The notes: generated by a model not told the origin, from the sequence alone. A DNA stretch of 64,000 nucleotides from Bacteroidales bacterium (GCA_016707785.1 JADJGZ010000005.1:189575-253574); one strand, 5' to 3'. Shown: positions 6,971 through 16,957, counted from the stretch's first letter. Numbers and translations: made by a program.

Positions 6971-9721
6971 TTATCTCTTCTTCATTTCAATCTCCAGCCC
7001 ACCCCTGGCTTTTGCAGCCTTATTCAACCTATATTTGAATGAGAGCAAAACATATCGACCAATGATGTTGGATCGTACTTCTCTGAGGTAATTCATTTCA
7101 CTTGTCCGTTGCAGGCCTTTGTTTTCATTGAGCAAATCGTTTGATTCAAGCTGAAGAATACCCCTGTGGTTCCTGAGGAAGCTGTAACTCATTTCTGCAC
7201 CCAGCAAAGGAATACTTACCGATTTCTGATAGCTGCCTGAACTATAATTTATCACGTCAGCATTCATTCCAAAGTGCCAGCTATCATTCGGATTATAATT
7301 GAACTCCGCAAAATAGTTCAAAGTGATATACTTGTTATTCAATCCGGATTGAAGCGAATATTTTGCATCGGTAAAGCTAATTTCAGCTCCAATGTCGAGG
7401 TCCCATTTCTCTTTCTTCCTGTTGTCCAGGCTCAAAAGGACACTTCTTGAAAAACTGTTTGTTTTATTCTCTGCATCATTTACAAAGCTCAATCCATTTG
7501 TCCAACGTCCGTTCAGTCCTAAATGCAGGTTCATCCCGATGATTTTTAGCGGTGTAGTGAAGTCAATATTTCCATTCAATTCTCTCTCATTATCAGTATT
7601 CAGCAAGTATATCCGCTGAACAAGGCTATCGGAAATCCACCGGGAAAACCCAATTTTGTCGACTATATAAGTTCCTCCAACCCTGGCAAAAACTGAAGTT
7701 TGCGAAAACTGGTCAAAAAGCAGCCAGTTAGCAAAGATTTCATGCCTGGTTTCTGGCTTTAATTTCCTGTTTCCATAGAAAAGTGACTGCGGATTTGAAT
7801 TATCAACTACCGGGAGAAGAAATTCAAGTGTTGGCTCTGAGAGGGAAGAATTATAATCAAGGCTTAGACGGTTACCTGTTGAATAATCCCATTCCCAGCT
7901 AAAAGAAGGCAGGACCCTGGCATATGTAGTCTGTTCACCTTCATCACCTGACAGGACGTTTTTGTTGTCAACAATCTGGACGGTTAAGCCTGGCACTATC
8001 CTCATCTTTGAAAAATTCCACCTGATTCGTGCCGTAGGATTGACCAGTAACAGACTTCTGCTGAAATCCGGACTCAGACTATCAACAGGGGATTGTTCTT
8101 CTCCTGATAAACCCTGGGTTCTGTTTAATGAATTCTTTTCAAAACTTGCACTCACATCAGGTTCAAAATAAAGGCCTTTCGCTATTTTGACCATTGAGCC
8201 CAAACTAGCCCCAATTTCCTGAGAGCGTGAATCTTTATTCCTGAACTGATGATCACGGTAGAGCACTTCAATTCCAGCGTATTGACTGAGATTCAGCCGG
8301 TCATTGTCACTCAGGCTTTTGCTGAAATTTGCATTCATGCCCAACCTGTAGAGTTTGAATATTCCCCTTCCTTTCTTCATCGCAGAAAATGTACTGCTCG
8401 CTGACATCCCGGATCGTTTCATTTTTGCATTCGATTCCAGCTGATGGATAAAATCATTTTCACGAATTGCTTTTGAGAAGGATAAGGCATCTTCTCTTGA
8501 ATCAGTCAACCCTATTGAACCATTAAACATCAAGGTTCTGGTAGTATCTGATTTATCCTTCCAGCCAAGGTTCAGCCGGTGACTATAATTTCGGCTGTTT
8601 TCGTCGTTTTGGTTTTCTTCAGTGAATTCACCTGTAGCCAGGTAATTCCTGGTAAAACCTTTCTGGATTAGGTTTCTGTCGGTGCCGCTTCCCATGTAAC
8701 TGGCATAAATCCGGTTGTTTTTCTTCAGATCAAAGGAATAGTTTATCCCTCCGGCTCCTGAGGTGACCAATCCGTTCACTGTTTGTCCAAAATTTATGGG
8801 TAATTCATCATCGCTGCTTATACTGAAACGCATGGAGCCACTCCCCATCATAGCTGGCAGTCCCCCATTGAAATCAATATAATCCTGGAAACTGAATCCG
8901 AACCGGTTGATATTGTTGAGCATACCTAATACAGCAAACTGATTGCTTTTAGTAAACCGATATACCTTTGCCGAAGCGGCATATCTTTCATTAGTCCCTG
9001 CTCCTGCCGTAACATCACCAAGCCAGGCTTGCTTTTTCCCATCCTTCAGAAGCAAATTGATGGTCTTGTCCCGTGACCCATCATCAATTCCGGCCAATTC
9101 AGCAGCTTCAGATTTCTTGTCATATACTTGCACTTTATTGATAGCATCAGCAGGGAGATTTTTAGTGGCCACTTTCGGATCGGAACTAAAGAATTCTTTC
9201 CCATCCACCATCACATTTTTGACATCCTCTCCCATCGCCTTAATATTTCCTGCTCTATCCACTTCCACACCGGGAAGTTTCCGTAGTAAATCTTCTGCTA
9301 CAGCATCAGGTTTGGTTTTAAAAGCAGCAGCATTGTATTCTATGGTATCCTTTTTAACTGTTATCGGGATATATTCGCCCAGCACTTCCGCTTCTGACAA
9401 ATTCAATGATTTGACCTTCAATACTACCACACCATAATCGCCAGCTTTTTCAGGAAAAACAATACTTTCATAATAAGTCTGAAAACCAATAAATGCCACC
9501 TGTAAAATATAAGTTCCCTTTGTGATTCGTTTGATTTCAAAATTTCCCTGTTCGTTGGTTATACCAAAGAACAATAATGTTGAATCAGAAGGTTTTAACA
9601 AAGCAACCGTTGCATAAGGCAAGGGTTTGGCACTTTCATCATACACTTTGCCTGAAAGAGAAGTCTGGGCCTGAATGATAAACGGGAACAGGATGAAAAA
9701 AGGAATCAGAAACCTAAGCAT
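6971..9721 (-). CDS. TonB-dependent-receptor-like outer membrane beta-barrel protein
   Basis: 916 residues. A signal peptide (about 1-19, ending IQAQ) is followed by a carboxypeptidase-regulatory-like beta-sandwich (SLSGKVYDESAKPLPYATVALL, about 20-105) and a plug-like region (KKDTIEYNAAAFKTKPDAVAEDLLRKLPGVEV, about 120-215, with VMVDGKEFF). The remainder is a long beta-barrel. This matches the Bacteroidota outer-membrane beta-barrel family 3 group that pairs with GLPGLI proteins. The start codon abuts the GLPGLI stop (TAG-ATG, no gap), so the two are translationally coupled. Transport of a ligand or an envelope-stress role is inferred from family; the substrate is unknown. Confidence 0.88.
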   Translation of the reverse strand: MLRFLIPFFILFPFIIQAQTSLSGKVYDESAKPLPYATVALLKPSDSTLLFFGITNEQGNFEIKRITKGTYILQVAFIGFQTYYESIVFPEKAGDYGVVVLKVKSLNLSEAEVLGEYIPITVKKDTIEYNAAAFKTKPDAVAEDLLRKLPGVEVDRAGNIKAMGEDVKNVMVDGKEFFSSDPKVATKNLPADAINKVQVYDKKSEAAELAGIDDGSRDKTINLLLKDGKKQAWLGDVTAGAGTNERYAASAKVYRFTKSNQFAVLGMLNNINRFGFSFQDYIDFNGGLPAMMGSGSMRFSISSDDELPINFGQTVNGLVTSGAGGINYSFDLKKNNRIYASYMGSGTDRNLIQKGFTRNYLATGEFTEENQNDENSRNYSHRLNLGWKDKSDTTRTLMFNGSIGLTDSREDALSFSKAIRENDFIHQLESNAKMKRSGMSASSTFSAMKKGRGIFKLYRLGMNANFSKSLSDNDRLNLSQYAGIEVLYRDHQFRNKDSRSQEIGASLGSMVKIAKGLYFEPDVSASFEKNSLNRTQGLSGEEQSPVDSLSPDFSRSLLLVNPTARIRWNFSKMRIVPGLTVQIVDNKNVLSGDEGEQTTYARVLPSFSWEWDYSTGNRLSLDYNSSLSEPTLEFLLPVVDNSNPQSLFYGNRKLKPETRHEIFANWLLFDQFSQTSVFARVGGTYIVDKIGFSRWISDSLVQRIYLLNTDNERELNGNIDFTTPLKIIGMNLHLGLNGRWTNGLSFVNDAENKTNSFSRSVLLSLDNRKKEKWDLDIGAEISFTDAKYSLQSGLNNKYITLNYFAEFNYNPNDSWHFGMNADVINYSSGSYQKSVSIPLLGAEMSYSFLRNHRGILQLESNDLLNENKGLQRTSEMNYLREVRSNIIGRYVLLSFKYRLNKAAKARGGLEIEMKKR

Positions 9722-10456
9722 CTACCGGGTTATTTTAATCATGAACACACCACCACCTTCACTATTCATCTCACCGGTTTTTTCTTCAACAATGGCCTGA
9801 AACTCCTCTTTTGTAACCTTTTTTCCCTGTTTTGGCTTCACCATAAGTGCCTTAACATCAGCTTGAGTGATGGATGAAGTCGTAATTATTCTTTTCCCGT
9901 CATTCACATTAACTTCCAGGATGAGTCCGGGGAGCCCGCGATAATTACCGGGTCCTGATGAAACAGGAATGGATGGGGTAAACCAGGCAACAGTTTTTGA
10001 ACTATCCTTTTCGTAATATGCTTCCAGGCAAGGATAATCCAGAATTTGTTTCCGGTTCCCGGTTAATTTCCAGGGTAATGAATCAGGAATGGATTCAATG
10101 AGAAACATACGGGACATGAAATCCCTTTGTTCAATAACTTTCTGATTATTAATATCGAAATAGACTTTTTCATCAGGTTCCTCCATTTTCACCACCATCA
10201 TTCCTCCCCCGGCCATTTCTTCTGTCACTTCCTGATCGTCTGTTTGGGCTTGATTTACTAATAATGTTGCATCCGGTGTAAAATGTAACAGCTTAGTCAC
10301 TTTTCTTTCTTTTGGCAGCAAATCCTGCATTGCCGCTCCTTCGCCTTCCAGGTGGATCTCTAATTTCATTGTTTCATCATATACAACCGTCCCTTGCTGA
10401 GCAATAACAGTCAACATACAAAGCATTGCCGGGATAATCATCAGGATATTTTTCAT
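9722..10456 (-). CDS. GLPGLI family protein
   Basis: 244 residues with a signal peptide (about 1-19, LTVIAQ). The family motif is present as YRGLPGLILEVN around residue 180, after a WFTPSIPVSSGPGNY segment. GLPGLI proteins are periplasmic or outer-membrane-associated Bacteroidota proteins of unknown biochemistry, usually encoded beside TonB-receptor-like barrels, as here. It is the first gene of a two-gene operon; its predicted promoter and possible response-regulator sites are shared with the divergent kinase/regulator operon. Confidence 0.9.
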   Translation of the reverse strand: MKNILMIIPAMLCMLTVIAQQGTVVYDETMKLEIHLEGEGAAMQDLLPKERKVTKLLHFTPDATLLVNQAQTDDQEVTEEMAGGGMMVVKMEEPDEKVYFDINNQKVIEQRDFMSRMFLIESIPDSLPWKLTGNRKQILDYPCLEAYYEKDSSKTVAWFTPSIPVSSGPGNYRGLPGLILEVNVNDGKRIITTSSITQADVKALMVKPKQGKKVTKEEFQAIVEEKTGEMNSEGGGVFMIKITR

Positions 10457-10475
10457 AGGATTAGATTTTATCCGT

Positions 10476-10483
10476 CAAAAGTA
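10476..10483 (-). promoter_or_regulatory. -7 element of the GLPGLI-barrel operon
   Basis: CAAAAGTA on the plus strand reads TACTTTTG on the minus strand, matching TAnnTTTG, about 20 bp upstream of the GLPGLI start codon. No clear -33 element is seen, which would fit activator dependence. Confidence 0.55.
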
Positions 10484-10502
10484 TAACCTCATCAGATCGG
10501 TG

Positions 10503-10542
10503 AAGGTTAATTCACAGCTAATTAAGGTTAATTAAGGTTAAT
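10503..10542. promoter_or_regulatory. Putative response-regulator binding boxes (AAGGTTAAT direct repeats)
   Basis: AAGGTTAAT occurs three times in the same orientation, starting at 10503, 10524 and 10534. The 21- and 10-bp spacings put all three on the same face of the helix. Direct repeats with a 10-11-bp step are typical OmpR/PhoB-family sites, and the adjacent gene pair encodes an OmpR-type regulator. The boxes lie between the two divergent -7 elements. Confidence 0.6.
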
Positions 10543-10569
10543 GGCTATCCTATAAGGCAGGTATTCAAT

Positions 10570-10577
10570 TATTTTTG
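10570..10577 (+). promoter_or_regulatory. -7 element of the kinase/regulator operon
   Basis: TATTTTTG matches TAnnTTTG and ends 4 bp before the ATG at 10582, so the transcript would be leaderless or nearly so (a second in-frame ATG is at 10588). No TTG-type -33 element lies at the right distance; the repeat boxes end about 28 bp upstream instead. Confidence 0.5.
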
Positions 10578-10581
10578 CATC

Positions 10582-12081
10582 ATGCATATGAAGAAGAAAT
10601 CAACCCGGCTTCCTTTGATAAGTTCGATGATGATAGTTGCCCAGCTATTATTAATGATACTCACTATTCACTGGCTGAACATGCAATACGGGGAACATAA
10701 GAAGACCCTAATGAAGGACATTTCTGAGCTTTGGATGCGTTCTCAGCAGCAGATGATTGATTCTTTAATTCTAAAACAATACATCAATCCGATGATTGAT
10801 AGTACCACTCATTTCAATTTTCAATTTGAATTCAATACTGATTCTCTCCAAAGGTATTCTTCCCTTGAAAGGGATGCACTCATGAATATGGAAGTACCTC
10901 CTATTCATCTTCCTGTAGAAGAAAGCAAAATCATAGTAAAAGTGAGTGATTCGGTGAAGGTAAAAGCATTTACAAAGCACGATGATCCTTCATTTTTTAA
11001 AAGGGACCTGGTGTTGAAAGGGGTAAAACTATTTGTTAATGAGTTCTCCGACAGCAGTTTTAATGGTCAGAATATGGCAGCATGGGCAATGGATTCAGAT
11101 ACTAACCTTTTTAAAAGCACTTTTACTAAGGAGATAGCCGGGTTCGATCCGAAAATCAGGATCTTATGGAAAACCCAGGATTTTCCTGACAGCAGTTTCT
11201 TTCAGGCAAAACCTCCGCCACATTTACAGATGGTTACAGGAGATAAAAGTATTGAAGCAAATATCGAGGGTTATAGCCTAATGATCCTTGCAAAAATGCT
11301 ACCACAGATTGGCTTTGCATTATTGCTTGTGATACTTACTGCTCTGGCATTTCTTCTCAGTCATAGAAGTTTAAGGACACAAGAATTGTTAAACATTCAA
11401 CGGAACGATTTTATCAGAAATATGTCACATGAATTAAAAACCCCTGTTGCCACTGTGAAGGTTGCGCTCGAGGCATTAAAGAAATATGACAGAAGTAATG
11501 ATCCCCATATCATGAATGAATACCTTGATATGGCTACGTCTGAAGCTGACAGGCTGGAATTACTGATTAACAGGGTTATGAGCATTTCTGACAATGGAGA
11601 TGCATTCTTATCCAATCCTGTAGAAGTAAATATGAAGGTATTATTAAGTGGCGTTCTTCATACACTCAAACCCCGGTTGGATAGCGAACAGGCTGAAATC
11701 ATACTCGAATTTCCCGGAGATGAATGTGTTGTAATGGCTGATCCTTTGCATGTTAGTGGAGTATTAATCAACCTTCTGGATAATAGTCTGAAATACAGCA
11801 CTGCACCTGCCAGAATCAGCATTACATTGAAAAATGCAAATGATTTCATTCATATAGAAGTTGCTGACAAAGGAATTGGAGTGCCTGAAGAATTCCGGGA
11901 TAAAATTTTTGAGAAATTCTTCAGGGCTCCTACCGGTGATATTCATGATGTAAAGGGATATGGCCTTGGTCTGAGTTATGCCAGAACTGTCATGCATCAG
12001 CATCATGGAAGCATCACCTATCGATCTGTACCAGAAGGAGGAAGTATTTTTACACTCATTTTTCCAAAAAAGAAATCATGA
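10582..12081 (+). CDS. Membrane sensor histidine kinase
   Basis: 499 residues. Two transmembrane helices (about 11-31 and 236-262) flank a ~200-residue periplasmic sensor region with no recognised domain. The HisKA phosphoacceptor is H283 in NMSHELKTPVATVK. The ATPase domain shows the N box (LINLLDNSLKYS), G1 (DKGIGVPEEF), the F box (IFEKFFRAP) and G2 (GYGLGLSYA). Translation may start at 10582 or at the second ATG at 10588. The stop overlaps the regulator start (ATGA), so kinase and regulator are a cognate pair. Placed divergently from the GLPGLI/barrel operon, it probably senses an envelope condition and controls that operon, in the style of RprXY (inference). Confidence 0.92.
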   Translation: MHMKKKSTRLPLISSMMIVAQLLLMILTIHWLNMQYGEHKKTLMKDISELWMRSQQQMIDSLILKQYINPMIDSTTHFNFQFEFNTDSLQRYSSLERDALMNMEVPPIHLPVEESKIIVKVSDSVKVKAFTKHDDPSFFKRDLVLKGVKLFVNEFSDSSFNGQNMAAWAMDSDTNLFKSTFTKEIAGFDPKIRILWKTQDFPDSSFFQAKPPPHLQMVTGDKSIEANIEGYSLMILAKMLPQIGFALLLVILTALAFLLSHRSLRTQELLNIQRNDFIRNMSHELKTPVATVKVALEALKKYDRSNDPHIMNEYLDMATSEADRLELLINRVMSISDNGDAFLSNPVEVNMKVLLSGVLHTLKPRLDSEQAEIILEFPGDECVVMADPLHVSGVLINLLDNSLKYSTAPARISITLKNANDFIHIEVADKGIGVPEEFRDKIFEKFFRAPTGDIHDVKGYGLGLSYARTVMHQHHGSITYRSVPEGGSIFTLIFPKKKS

Positions 12082-12761
12082 AAACCAGGGTTTTATATAT
12101 TGAAGACGAAGCCTTTTTAGGAAGAATTGTAAGTGAAACACTTCAGCAACAAGGGTTTGACATCCAATTGATTACGGATGGGGCAAAAGTAATGGAAGCA
12201 TTACATTCTTTTGAGCCTGATATCTGTGTTCTCGATATTATGCTCCCAAATGTGGACGGGTACACACTATGTAAACAAATCAAGACTGAAAAACCTTCAT
12301 TGCCAGTGATCTTCCTTACTGCTAAGAGTGAGACAGAGGATCTGGTCAAAGGGTTTGAATGCGGGGGTACCGATTATATTAAAAAACCATTTAGCATGGA
12401 AGAGCTGATGGTCAGGATAAAAAATCAACTATTTCTATTGACTTCAAAAAAGCAGAATGGGAAAGATGAGATTCACCTGGGAAAGTACACGCTCTATCCC
12501 TTGCGATATGAGTTAATTTCACCTACCACTACTTTCTCCTTATCTGCAAGGGAGATGGAAATTGTGGGAATGCTTACAGAAACCATTAACCAAGTGATTG
12601 AACGAAGATCCCTTTTACTTAAGATCTGGGGGGATGACTCCTTTTTTAATTCGAGGACACTGGATGTATATATCAGGAAATTGAGAGCTTTATTTTCGGA
12701 GGATCCAGATATCCAATTAGTAACCCTAAAGGGAAAAGGCTATTTATTTCTGATCAAATGA
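12078..12761 (+). CDS. OmpR-family response regulator
   Basis: 227 residues. The receiver domain has the acidic pocket (IEDE at 8-11), phosphoacceptor D53 (VLDIMLPN), T82 and K103 (KKPF). The C-terminal winged helix (about 130-227) contains LSAREMEIVGML and the recognition segment SRTLDVYIRKLRALF, followed by the wing strand VTLKGKGYLFLI. The 4-bp overlap with the kinase gene indicates translational coupling. The direct repeats at 10503-10542 are candidate binding sites. Its stop codon is 2 bp from that of the convergent membrane-protein gene. Confidence 0.95.
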   Translation: MKTRVLYIEDEAFLGRIVSETLQQQGFDIQLITDGAKVMEALHSFEPDICVLDIMLPNVDGYTLCKQIKTEKPSLPVIFLTAKSETEDLVKGFECGGTDYIKKPFSMEELMVRIKNQLFLLTSKKQNGKDEIHLGKYTLYPLRYELISPTTTFSLSAREMEIVGMLTETINQVIERRSLLLKIWGDDSFFNSRTLDVYIRKLRALFSEDPDIQLVTLKGKGYLFLIK

Positions 12762-12763
12762 AC

Positions 12764-13123
12764 CTAGTTCTCAGAATCAGATGGTGTGATGAAAAGAATT
12801 ACTGTAGCCCAAACCTGAATTAGCAGAGGGGCTACTCCAAGGATTCCGGAAAGCAGTTTATCATTCACCACCTGGAAAATAAGTGTTATGCTGTAAATAT
12901 TAATAATTGTTAATAACAGCATCAGGTATTTGACCCAATTATAACCCTTTCGGACAAGTAAGCCAATTCCTGCCAGCAATATCCAGGATGTGAGGGAAAT
13001 ATACAAATGAGAGCGTTGTGAAAGATTCTCTTCACGAAGAAGGAAACTAACCATACCCAGCCCGATAGACAGGAAAATAATATTGGATGATTTTACAAAA
13101 TTGGATGGAACTACTTTATCCAT
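12764..13123 (-). CDS. Hypothetical four-helix membrane protein
   Basis: 119 residues, not recognised as any named family. Four hydrophobic segments are visible: about 13-29, 41-57, 64-85 and 92-112, the last VAPLLIQVWATVILFI. Short polar loops contain REENLSQRSH and RKGYNW. The layout (two hairpins, charged residues in the first loop) is common in small inner-membrane proteins of unknown role. It is convergent with the response-regulator gene (2-bp gap) and has no obvious operon partner. Confidence 0.6.
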   Translation of the reverse strand: MDKVVPSNFVKSSNIIFLSIGLGMVSFLLREENLSQRSHLYISLTSWILLAGIGLLVRKGYNWVKYLMLLLTIINIYSITLIFQVVNDKLLSGILGVAPLLIQVWATVILFITPSDSEN

Positions 13124-13217
13124 ATTCAGTTATTTAAACCAGGTCATCCCAAAAAAGTGAATTTCCTGGTATTGCTATAGAATCAGCCTAAGTGTAAATG
13201 TCTGTATGCATTGCAGA

Positions 13218-15272
13218 CTATTTGATTCCCTTCAAACCTGCTTTTTCATATTCCAGTTTCATGATGGTTGCAGGTTCATTTTCATCAGCACCAATCTGGA
13301 CAACTTTGGATGTAATTCCGGGATATTTATCCTGAATAAATGCCATGTATCTCTCCACAGTATTGATGATTTGACCGTTCTTTACAAGTGAATTTCTTCT
13401 CAGGTTAGCGGTCAGGACATAAGAAACATTGTTTTTATGAAGACTCAGCAGCAATGAATCCGGGTAAATCAAAGTAGTAGCTTTATCATCTTTCCCACGA
13501 AGTATGGATAAAGAATCCGGAGATGTAGTTCCCTGAATTCCAAATGCACTCATACTTCCAATAACTGACACTCTAAGATTATCAGGCAAATTATCAATAA
13601 AATAGACTTTGTCAGCAGCAAAAAATTGTGCCACAATATTTTGTTTTAAGGTCCGAATGAGGTCGGGAGGTAGTTGTTTCCCTTCGAACTGGTCATAGGA
13701 GTAAGCAACATATGACCCCTGGGAATTTTTCCAGTCGCTAAAAAAACGGTCTTTGTCAAAGGCTGGTAGCTGCATGATTCCATAGAAATTCCTGCCTTCA
13801 CCATAAACAAAGGAAATAGAAGGTTTTCTACAAGCGATAACAGCATCTTCAGGCAGGTTAGAGGCGGCCCATTCACTTGCCTGTAAATAATGTTTCCAAT
13901 CTGGTGTAAGACCTCCAAAACGGCCTGATTCTTTGCGGGCTTCTTTGATCTGAGTAGCAGAAGCACCTATGGTTTGAAAAAACGCAATAACTGCTATCAG
14001 TGGAAGGACAAACTGAAGTATTTTAAGGTTCTTTTGCTGGAACAGATAATATAAGGCTGCCACAACCAGCATTAACAGAAATGAGAAGGCTGGAATAATC
14101 AAACGGCCCTGATCCCATTTGGCCTGAAGTACTACGAAAGTAACCAGCAAAAAAGCTCCGGCTACAAGCCCTGTAAAGAACAAGTAGTTGTTTTTCAAGT
14201 AAGTATATCCAAGTCCAATTATTGCAAGCAGATATATTAATATGGTAAGAAGCGGGAATAAAGTAAGAACAGGGGCATAGGTGCGGAATCCTGTCATATA
14301 AAGAAAATGCTTCGAAAGGTAAAGGTTGGAGTTATCAAAGAACCGTTTAATCAATCCACCGAAGTCCTCTTTCCCGTCCTGTGGGGCATAATAGTCTTTG
14401 TTCAACAGGCTGGTTCCCTGGTTACTGAATTGCAGTCCACCTTCACTCCATAAGGCATATTTAATCCCTTGAAAAGTAATGAAAACAGCACCGAATGCTA
14501 AAATAAAGTATGCCAGGTTTTTCCATTGTCCCTTCAGCAGGAAATAAGCACCGGCAGCCATAAGGGCAGAATAGCCAATACTGCGTGTAAGAGTTAAAAG
14601 AAGTAAAATTAATGCAAGAATGAAGTGCCGTTTCAGATCTTCCCTGAAAGTAAATTTCTTATCCTGGTCAATAAAGTAATTAAAGAAAACCAACACCATC
14701 AGTATTTGCATCAGGATATAAAAAGCCTCTGAATAGGCCTGGCTGGCATAATAAAGGAGATAACCATTGATAGAACTTAAAGCAATTACAATTACCAGGA
14801 TTGTGGCCGGGATTCGATTTCTGAAGGTTCTGTAAATAAGGTAAATGGATGCCAACATTGCAACCATTGAGAATAATTTCAAAGGTGTAAGACTGATGCC
14901 GAAGATGGCAACCACCAATCCCAGTACCATTGGAAACAATGGGCCCTGGAAAGCCGGGTATTTAAAAGAATGGATAAATTCTGATGCCCTGATGATATAA
15001 AAGGAATCATCCCCTGTGAGGCTAACCTTTGGGTCATATAATAACAGACTGAAAAGCAGGGTTATACCCATGCTCAGCCATATCAACCAGGGGTGTGCTT
15101 TCTCCAGTGAGCGGTCCATCATCTCAAACAAGGAACCACCCATTTTGGGTTCAGAAGCTTTTTTATTGGTTGAAGTTACATTGTTTGGTTTTTCCCGGAG
15201 TTTCTCTTTGGACATGATCGGAGTAATTAAAAGTTGACCTGAAGATGCTTTTCCAAATGCAAATGTCAACAA
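13218..15272 (-). CDS. GT39/ArnT-like polytopic glycosyltransferase
   Basis: 684 residues from the first ATG. A second ATG 57 bp in (15215, MSKEKLREK) gives a more typical cytoplasmic N-terminus and may be the true start. About 12 hydrophobic helices cover roughly residues 65-460; the first loop carries GDDSFYIIRASEF, with acidic residues at the usual GT39/PMT catalytic position. A ~220-residue soluble C-terminal domain follows (from about WKHYLQASEWAASNLPEDAVIAC). These enzymes transfer sugars from polyprenyl-phosphate donors to lipid or protein acceptors outside the cytoplasmic membrane. The neighbouring divergent gene encodes a DPM-like GT2, the kind of enzyme that makes such donors. Confidence 0.75.
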   Translation of the reverse strand: MLTFAFGKASSGQLLITPIMSKEKLREKPNNVTSTNKKASEPKMGGSLFEMMDRSLEKAHPWLIWLSMGITLLFSLLLYDPKVSLTGDDSFYIIRASEFIHSFKYPAFQGPLFPMVLGLVVAIFGISLTPLKLFSMVAMLASIYLIYRTFRNRIPATILVIVIALSSINGYLLYYASQAYSEAFYILMQILMVLVFFNYFIDQDKKFTFREDLKRHFILALILLLLTLTRSIGYSALMAAGAYFLLKGQWKNLAYFILAFGAVFITFQGIKYALWSEGGLQFSNQGTSLLNKDYYAPQDGKEDFGGLIKRFFDNSNLYLSKHFLYMTGFRTYAPVLTLFPLLTILIYLLAIIGLGYTYLKNNYLFFTGLVAGAFLLVTFVVLQAKWDQGRLIIPAFSFLLMLVVAALYYLFQQKNLKILQFVLPLIAVIAFFQTIGASATQIKEARKESGRFGGLTPDWKHYLQASEWAASNLPEDAVIACRKPSISFVYGEGRNFYGIMQLPAFDKDRFFSDWKNSQGSYVAYSYDQFEGKQLPPDLIRTLKQNIVAQFFAADKVYFIDNLPDNLRVSVIGSMSAFGIQGTTSPDSLSILRGKDDKATTLIYPDSLLLSLHKNNVSYVLTANLRRNSLVKNGQIINTVERYMAFIQDKYPGITSKVVQIGADENEPATIMKLEYEKAGLKGIK

Positions 15273-15424
15273 TATTCATTAATATCTAAACAGGGCACTT
15301 GAGTATAGTTGCCTGAACCTTTAAAATGAGTGTCAATCCGGGAAAGATTTGAAATAATTTTCATACGTTTGTAAACAGTTTATCAGATATACCTTTAAGA
15401 GCTACTGTTTTCCGGGATCTCATT

Positions 15425-16827
15425 ATGAATAAAGCCAAATTACTTGATTTTTATAGAAAGAGTGCAGGTTCCAGGAATAGATGGAAGCGTCGTAACAGCT
15501 TTTATCACCGGTCTCTTGAAAATTATTTCGCATTCATTATTCCTGAAGGGAAAAAGTCCTGGAGATCGGATGTGGATTAGGTGATTTACTTCACTCTGTG
15601 AAACCCAGCATTGGAATTGGTATTGATTTTGCCCCTGAATACATTGAAATTGCAAGTACTAAATACCCGGAACTACAATTCAGAGTTGATGATATTGAAG
15701 ATTTAACCCTCAAAGATACTTTTGATTACATTATTCTTTCGGATCTTACCAATTGTTTATGGGATGTTCAGAAAGCACTACATAACATCCGTTCCCTTTG
15801 TCATACACAAACAAGGATTGTAATTTCGCAGTACAACTATAAATGGGAACCCATACTTAAAATTGGAGAAGCATTAAGGATAAAACTGAAACAACCTGCA
15901 CAGAACTGGTTTACCACAAGTGATCTGGAGAACTTGCTGCAACTTGAAGGATATCAAACTATTAAGGTAGAAAGGAAGCTTCTTTTCCCTAAATATATCC
16001 CTGTAATTAATTTCCTCTTTAATAAGTTCTTGGCCAACTTACCACTCATTAACCATCTGAATCTTATCAATCTTTTGATTGCCAGACCAGTACTGTCAGA
16101 TGATCAGCAATATAGCGTCTCAATCGTAGTCCCGGCCAGGAATGAGCGGGGAAATATTGAGAACGCTATTAAGAGAACCCCTGCATTTGGAACTCATCAG
16201 CAGTTTATATTCGTAGAAGGGAATTCGAGTGACCAAACCCTGGAAGAGATGCTGAGAGTTAAAGAAGCATACCCTGAAAAGGATATCCTTGTTTTCAAGC
16301 AAAGTGGTAAAGGGAAAGGCAATGCAGTTAGGGAAGGTTTTGATGCTGCATCAGGAGAAATATTGATGATCCTTGATGCCGATCTCACCATGCCACCTGA
16401 AGAACTCCCCAAGTTTTATGATGCCTTGCGGTATAACAAAGGGGAATTCATTAATGGAAGCCGATTGGTTTATCCCATGGACGAAAATGCCATGCGTTTC
16501 CTAAACCTTTTAGGAAATAAGTTTTTTGGCTGGTTCTTCACTTATCTCCTGGGGCAAAAGTTAAAGGACACTTTGTGTGGTACGAAAGTCTTATATAAAA
16601 GGGATTATGAACAAATCATCAGGAACCGGCATTTCTTTGGTGATTTTGATCCTTTTGGTGACTTTGACCTATTATTCGGAGCCGCCAAATTAAACCTGAA
16701 AATCACAGAGATCATCATCAGGTATCGTGACAGGGAATATGGAAGTACCCAAATCAGCCGCTTCAAACATGGCTGGTTACTTATTCGGATGAGCCTGTTT
16801 GCAGCAAGGAAAATCAAATTCCGTTAA
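15425..16827 (+). CDS. Methyltransferase-GT2 fusion, split by a frameshift
   Basis: An ATG at 15425 opens a frame (MNKAKLLDFYRK...) that ends at a TAG at 15578-15580. The next frame, open from about 15553 to 16827, continues it exactly: restoring one A to the A-run at 15551-15555 gives KVLEIGCGLGD, motif I of SAM-dependent methyltransferases. The repaired protein has ~467 residues. Residues 1-~235 are a class I methyltransferase and the rest a GT2 glycosyltransferase (SIVVPARNERGNIENAI, DADLTMPPEE as the DXD-type motif, LCGTKVLYKRD). GT2 enzymes of this DPM/DolP-mannose-synthase-like type make polyprenyl-phosphate sugars. The GT39-like gene lies divergently next to it. The longest uninterrupted ATG frame is 15598-16827. 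Confidence 0.85.
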
Positions 16828-16926
16828 TCATTTCAAGACCTTAATTCTTAGCGTTCCTTATGACAGGAATCGCCTGATCATATGTACTTTTCATAGTATC
16901 TTATAATCAGTGATAATATCCAATAA

Positions 16927-16957
16927 TTGCATTCCGTAGAATAGTTTGCTATATTTG
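16927..16957 (+). promoter_or_regulatory. Promoter of the outer-membrane protein gene
   Basis: TATATTTG at 16950-16957 is a perfect -7 element with TTG at 16927-16929, 20 bp upstream. The start codon is 27 bp beyond. Confidence 0.65.

Noticed and set aside
11141..11170. GGTTCGATCC-like T-loop suggesting a tRNA
   Set aside because: It lies inside the histidine kinase CDS and no cloverleaf or acceptor stem can be built around it.
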